Part shown: piece after piece, positions 4,337 through 6,865 of the stretch | Layout of the letters: every line of letters begins with the position of its first letter | How positions within the stretch are numbered: position 1 is the stretch's first letter | Assembly (NCBI GenBank): GCA_041859375.1 | Contig: JBHEKP010000149.1 | Coordinates: forward strand, 1-6,865 | Direction of reading: 5' to 3' | DNA from: JBHEKP01 sp041859375 | Lineage (GTDB): Bacteria; Hydrogenedentota; Hydrogenedentia; Hydrogenedentales; CAITNO01 | Length of the DNA stretch: 6,865 nucleotides | Made by a program: the position numbers and the translations under genes | The notes under the pieces: model-generated | Database searches by the model: none | What the model was told of the DNA's origin: nothing | Seen by the model: only the letters and a program-made list of their open reading frames with translations

Positions 4337-6535
4337 ATGAGTATTCGTGCGTTTTGCCAAGTCATGTGCGCCGTCTGGGTTACCGTTGGGTTCCCTGCCT
4401 TCGCTGAGGGGGGGATGCCAGAAACCGGGGCCACCATATCAGATGGTTCAACTTTGCACATTGGTCTTGATTATGCCGCACCTGATCAACTCTACGATCT
4501 TTCCGGGGGAACCTCCGGAAGCGACGAGCTTGAATGTGAAAGCCCCGACGGCGCATTCATTGTCACACGGCAGTACGAACACCATGGCAAAATCGGCTGT
4601 TCCCTGCTGCGCGTCTGGGATGCCAACACTGGCGCGCACACGCCTCCCATTCTGTTCAGGCAACTTTGGGACACCGGCTGGACCGGGGACTCCAAGATTC
4701 TTTTGGTGGCCGACGAAAACGCAATACTTCACATAGACCCCGCCACCGGAAAATGCCTAAAGCGATTGGCATACCCGCAGGCGGACGCCGTGCAGTTTCC
4801 CCAATTTCTTCCTGATGGGAAACAGGTCATCATGGCGTTGCAGGCATTCGGATCGTCTTCCTTGCGATTTTGCCACTCAAAAGTTGTCCTTATGGACACA
4901 ACCACGGGGGCTGTTTCACATGAAATGACAGGGTTGGCCAGTAGAATCTCTGGAATAACGATGATTTCCGAACGGCTCGCCTTCTTGAAATCCGCCTGGC
5001 TCCTCTCAGACAGCGCGGTCGTTTACGATGTCATATCCCAAAAAGTATTGATGCGTTTCGAAGGCAAGCAGCTTGACGTCGAACATGCTGTGGAGAATGG
5101 AAAATACATCGTTCTTTCGGATTACGCCAACGGCAAAAAGTTTCTCGTTCTCCGTCTGGAGGACGCCGCCACCACAACTTTTTCATGCCAAGATGGCGAT
5201 GTTTTGTCCGAATACGAGGGCAGGCTTGTTCTCTGCCGACGTTTTGCGAATGCGGGGCAACATAAAAACACCATCGAACTGGTTGAACCCGACGGGACGC
5301 CTGTCCAGAAAATATTCACCGGACATTTACGAAACGCCGCCTGCAAGGAAGGCACGCTGTTGTTAGTGTGTCCCGTATTTAGCAAACGGGGGGCAACCAC
5401 AGGGGCAACGTTGTCCTGGGTTGACCTTTCTACAGGAAAACAAATTCGCACACTGCCAAACTGGCCCACACGAAATATTTGCTTCAGCCGCACAGCGGAT
5501 ACTGTCATCGGAACAGGCGGAAATATTGTGATTGCCGGTCCGAAGGGTGATCCACGGTGCCTGCTAAAGCGGAATAATCCAGGAATCAGCCAACAAGACC
5601 GTTTCCAGTGGGGCATCATCAAGAAAAACATCATTGTAATGCACGCCTTATGGAATGAAACGGTCTGCCTGAGCATGGGTGATGGCAGCCTCAATCCCGC
5701 CAGCGGGCAAATGTCCGGAATGAAATTCATGCTTGGCAGAAATCCTGCGGCATCGCCGGACATAGAATATAGTCCTGCATTTGACTGCCATGATTCAGAG
5801 GTGGACGCATCACATGTTCAGGACACATCAGGTCATTGTGCAACCCTGTTGGAGCAGCAAATATGGAATATTTTGACTGCCGCGTCTGACACCTGCAAAA
5901 GTGCCCTGACTGCGCTCAACAACGGAAAATTGCTCTCCATCAGCAATCCATTGCGCATCAGGAAGATGCCCGACGGCACCATAACCGAGCGAACCGATCG
6001 GAACCAGCACCTTCAACTGTTTGATTTGGCCACCAGCATCATGGAAAAGGACTGGCCTCTCCCAACCACCGGGCGTGGGTTTTTGAAAATGCACATCTCA
6101 GAGGATGAAACGCTCGCGCTGTTGCTGGGAACTAATTATTACGCGGTTTTTGACCTAAAAAATGGCGAAAACCTCATTTCTGGAAAACCCGAATACATAA
6201 TCCCAAAAGATGAGGACGAGAGCATTATCAGCAAATTTCAACCATACCTGTTTCAATGCGGGTGCATATCACCGGACAAGAAACTGGCGGCAATTGCCGC
6301 GGGAAACGGCTGGATTACCCTTGTTGACCTTGCGAAGAAAAGGCAGGTGGCGCAAATTTGCATATCTGCTGGTGCGCCAAATATGCAGGGTTATGCTCCG
6401 GATATGCTGGCGTTTTCGGAGGATTGCCGCCACTTTTACGCGGGTTGTTTTGTGGACGGATTTGTGTTGCGCTGGGAAACTGCGGCCATAATAAGCCGGA
6501 CTGTCCCGGCAGGTGCCGGAGCGCCAGCCCTTTAA
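4337..6535 (+). CDS. Exported WD40/YVTN-like beta-propeller protein, function unknown
   Basis: A 732-residue protein with a signal peptide (charged start, hydrophobic core, FPAFA before Glu24). I do not recognise a specific family, but blade-like repeats typical of WD40/YVTN propellers recur. Examples are ESPDGAFIV then RVWDANTGA (92-99), HIDPATGKCLKRL, WVDLSTGKQIRTL (361-373), VFDLKNGENL (604-613), CISPDKKLAAIAAG (643-656), ITLVDLAKKRQVAQ, and a final FSEDCRHFYAG then VLRWET. This alternation of a 'data' strand (SPDGK-like) with a 'W/V-D-x-x-TGK' strand fits one or two propellers. Cysteines are frequent for an exported protein. No catalytic motif is apparent, so a scaffold, binding or sensor role is as likely as enzymatic activity. 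It follows the ceramidase-like gene by 28 nt and precedes the beta-helix gene by 15 nt. Its base composition falls to about half G+C and near 40% in places, unlike its G+C-rich neighbours. Confidence 0.72.
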   Translation: MSIRAFCQVMCAVWVTVGFPAFAEGGMPETGATISDGSTLHIGLDYAAPDQLYDLSGGTSGSDELECESPDGAFIVTRQYEHHGKIGCSLLRVWDANTGAHTPPILFRQLWDTGWTGDSKILLVADENAILHIDPATGKCLKRLAYPQADAVQFPQFLPDGKQVIMALQAFGSSSLRFCHSKVVLMDTTTGAVSHEMTGLASRISGITMISERLAFLKSAWLLSDSAVVYDVISQKVLMRFEGKQLDVEHAVENGKYIVLSDYANGKKFLVLRLEDAATTTFSCQDGDVLSEYEGRLVLCRRFANAGQHKNTIELVEPDGTPVQKIFTGHLRNAACKEGTLLLVCPVFSKRGATTGATLSWVDLSTGKQIRTLPNWPTRNICFSRTADTVIGTGGNIVIAGPKGDPRCLLKRNNPGISQQDRFQWGIIKKNIIVMHALWNETVCLSMGDGSLNPASGQMSGMKFMLGRNPAASPDIEYSPAFDCHDSEVDASHVQDTSGHCATLLEQQIWNILTAASDTCKSALTALNNGKLLSISNPLRIRKMPDGTITERTDRNQHLQLFDLATSIMEKDWPLPTTGRGFLKMHISEDETLALLLGTNYYAVFDLKNGENLISGKPEYIIPKDEDESIISKFQPYLFQCGCISPDKKLAAIAAGNGWITLVDLAKKRQVAQICISAGAPNMQGYAPDMLAFSEDCRHFYAGCFVDGFVLRWETAAIISRTVPAGAGAPAL

Positions 6536-6550
6536 GTTTTCCCAAAAGCA

Positions 6551-6865
6551 ATGAGGTTGCATTCTGTGCCCACCCCGCTGATTTCGTGCGCCTATGGCCT
6601 TATGTGTCTTGCAATCTGCATTCCCGCCTTCTCGGAAGGGCCGGCGAAGCCCGCCTCACCGCAGGTGGTGCTGTCGTGGGATGACACGGGGGATTTTGGC
6701 CCGCAGACGGCAAACACCAAAACAGCGGGCTGGCAGGAGGCGATAGACTACTGCGTGGCCAACGCGCGCGACCTCTATGTGAAGGGCGGCTGGGGCGGGC
6801 GCAAGCCCGTCTACAATGTGTCGGAGACGATACGCATCCCGGCCACGCAGGACTTCCGCATAGAC
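6551..6865 (+). CDS. Exported right-handed beta-helix (pectate-lyase-like) protein, partial
   Basis: The first 105 codons of a gene that continues past the window edge. It opens with a signal peptide: MRLHSVPTP, a hydrophobic stretch around GLMCLAICIP, and AFS before Glu29. The mature start has WDDTGDFGP, then TAGWQEAIDYCVANARDLYV, then a Gly-rich turn, VYNVSETIRIP and FRID. The order 'D-x-G ... A-x-x-x-A-I-D ... L-Y-V-x-G-G ... Y-x-V-x-x-T-I-x-I-P' resembles the N-terminal cap and first coil of pectate-lyase-3/GH28-type beta-helix proteins. Members act on polysaccharides or serve as surface proteins; the catalytic part lies outside the window. No good Shine-Dalgarno is visible before the ATG at 6551, 15 nt after the propeller stop, so translation may be coupled, or a later start (ATG at 6602) is possible. 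The high-G+C codon use returns after about 6620. Confidence 0.62.
   Translation, partial: MRLHSVPTPLISCAYGLMCLAICIPAFSEGPAKPASPQVVLSWDDTGDFGPQTANTKTAGWQEAIDYCVANARDLYVKGGWGGRKPVYNVSETIRIPATQDFRID

Noticed and set aside
5122..5763. 213-codon minus-strand frame opposite the propeller gene
   Set aside because: No ribosome site or domain evident; the plus frame has a signal peptide and blade repeats over its full length.
1..6865. tRNA, rRNA, CRISPR array, insertion sequence or attachment site
   Set aside because: No cloverleaf-like segment, regularly spaced repeat array, transposase or terminal inverted repeats were seen on reading the window.

Overview
The window reads as chromosomal DNA of a G+C-rich bacterium, probably an uncultured environmental lineage. 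The mixture of a Cys-rich ars-type operon, a membrane-anchored ceramidase-like hydrolase and large secreted beta-propeller and beta-helix proteins resembles the Planctomycetes/Lentisphaerae/Hydrogenedentes range. That placement is an inference from gene content, because no rRNA or marker gene is present.

Left half (1-2480, minus strand, transcribed right to left): a compact five-gene arsenic/metal operon. The order of transcription is an ArsR repressor, an ArsP/COG0701-type permease, a 77-residue CPKC thioredoxin-like protein, a DGC-domain putative zinc-binding protein, and an ArsF-like lipoprotein cut off by the window edge. Gaps are short or overlapping (13 nt, 18 nt, 46 nt with a strong hairpin, then a 23-nt overlap). 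A promoter with an imperfect 16-bp dyad over its -10 box lies just upstream of arsR. The likely logic is that ArsR senses a thiophilic metalloid through cysteines and de-represses the operon. The permease would move the toxic species across the membrane, and the thiol proteins and lipoprotein would supply redox chemistry or hand-off. The substrate (inorganic arsenic, an organoarsenical or another thiophile) cannot be read from sequence.

Centre (2481-2793): a 313-bp divergent intergenic region. It holds the ars promoter/operator, two direct AAGTGCCA repeats, an inverted CGGCAC/GTGCCG pair around a possible rightward -10, and no gene I can support.

Right half (2794-6865, plus strand): three co-directional genes with 28-nt and 15-nt gaps and no visible terminator between them, all predicted to act outside the cytoplasm. 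They are a membrane-anchored neutral-ceramidase-like hydrolase, a 732-residue exported beta-propeller-like protein of unknown function, and the start of an exported right-handed beta-helix (pectate-lyase-like) protein that runs off the end. The propeller gene is clearly poorer in G+C than both neighbours. Two start-defining sites corrected default ORF boundaries (thioredoxin, permease), and the two partial genes at the window edges were found by reading frame by hand.
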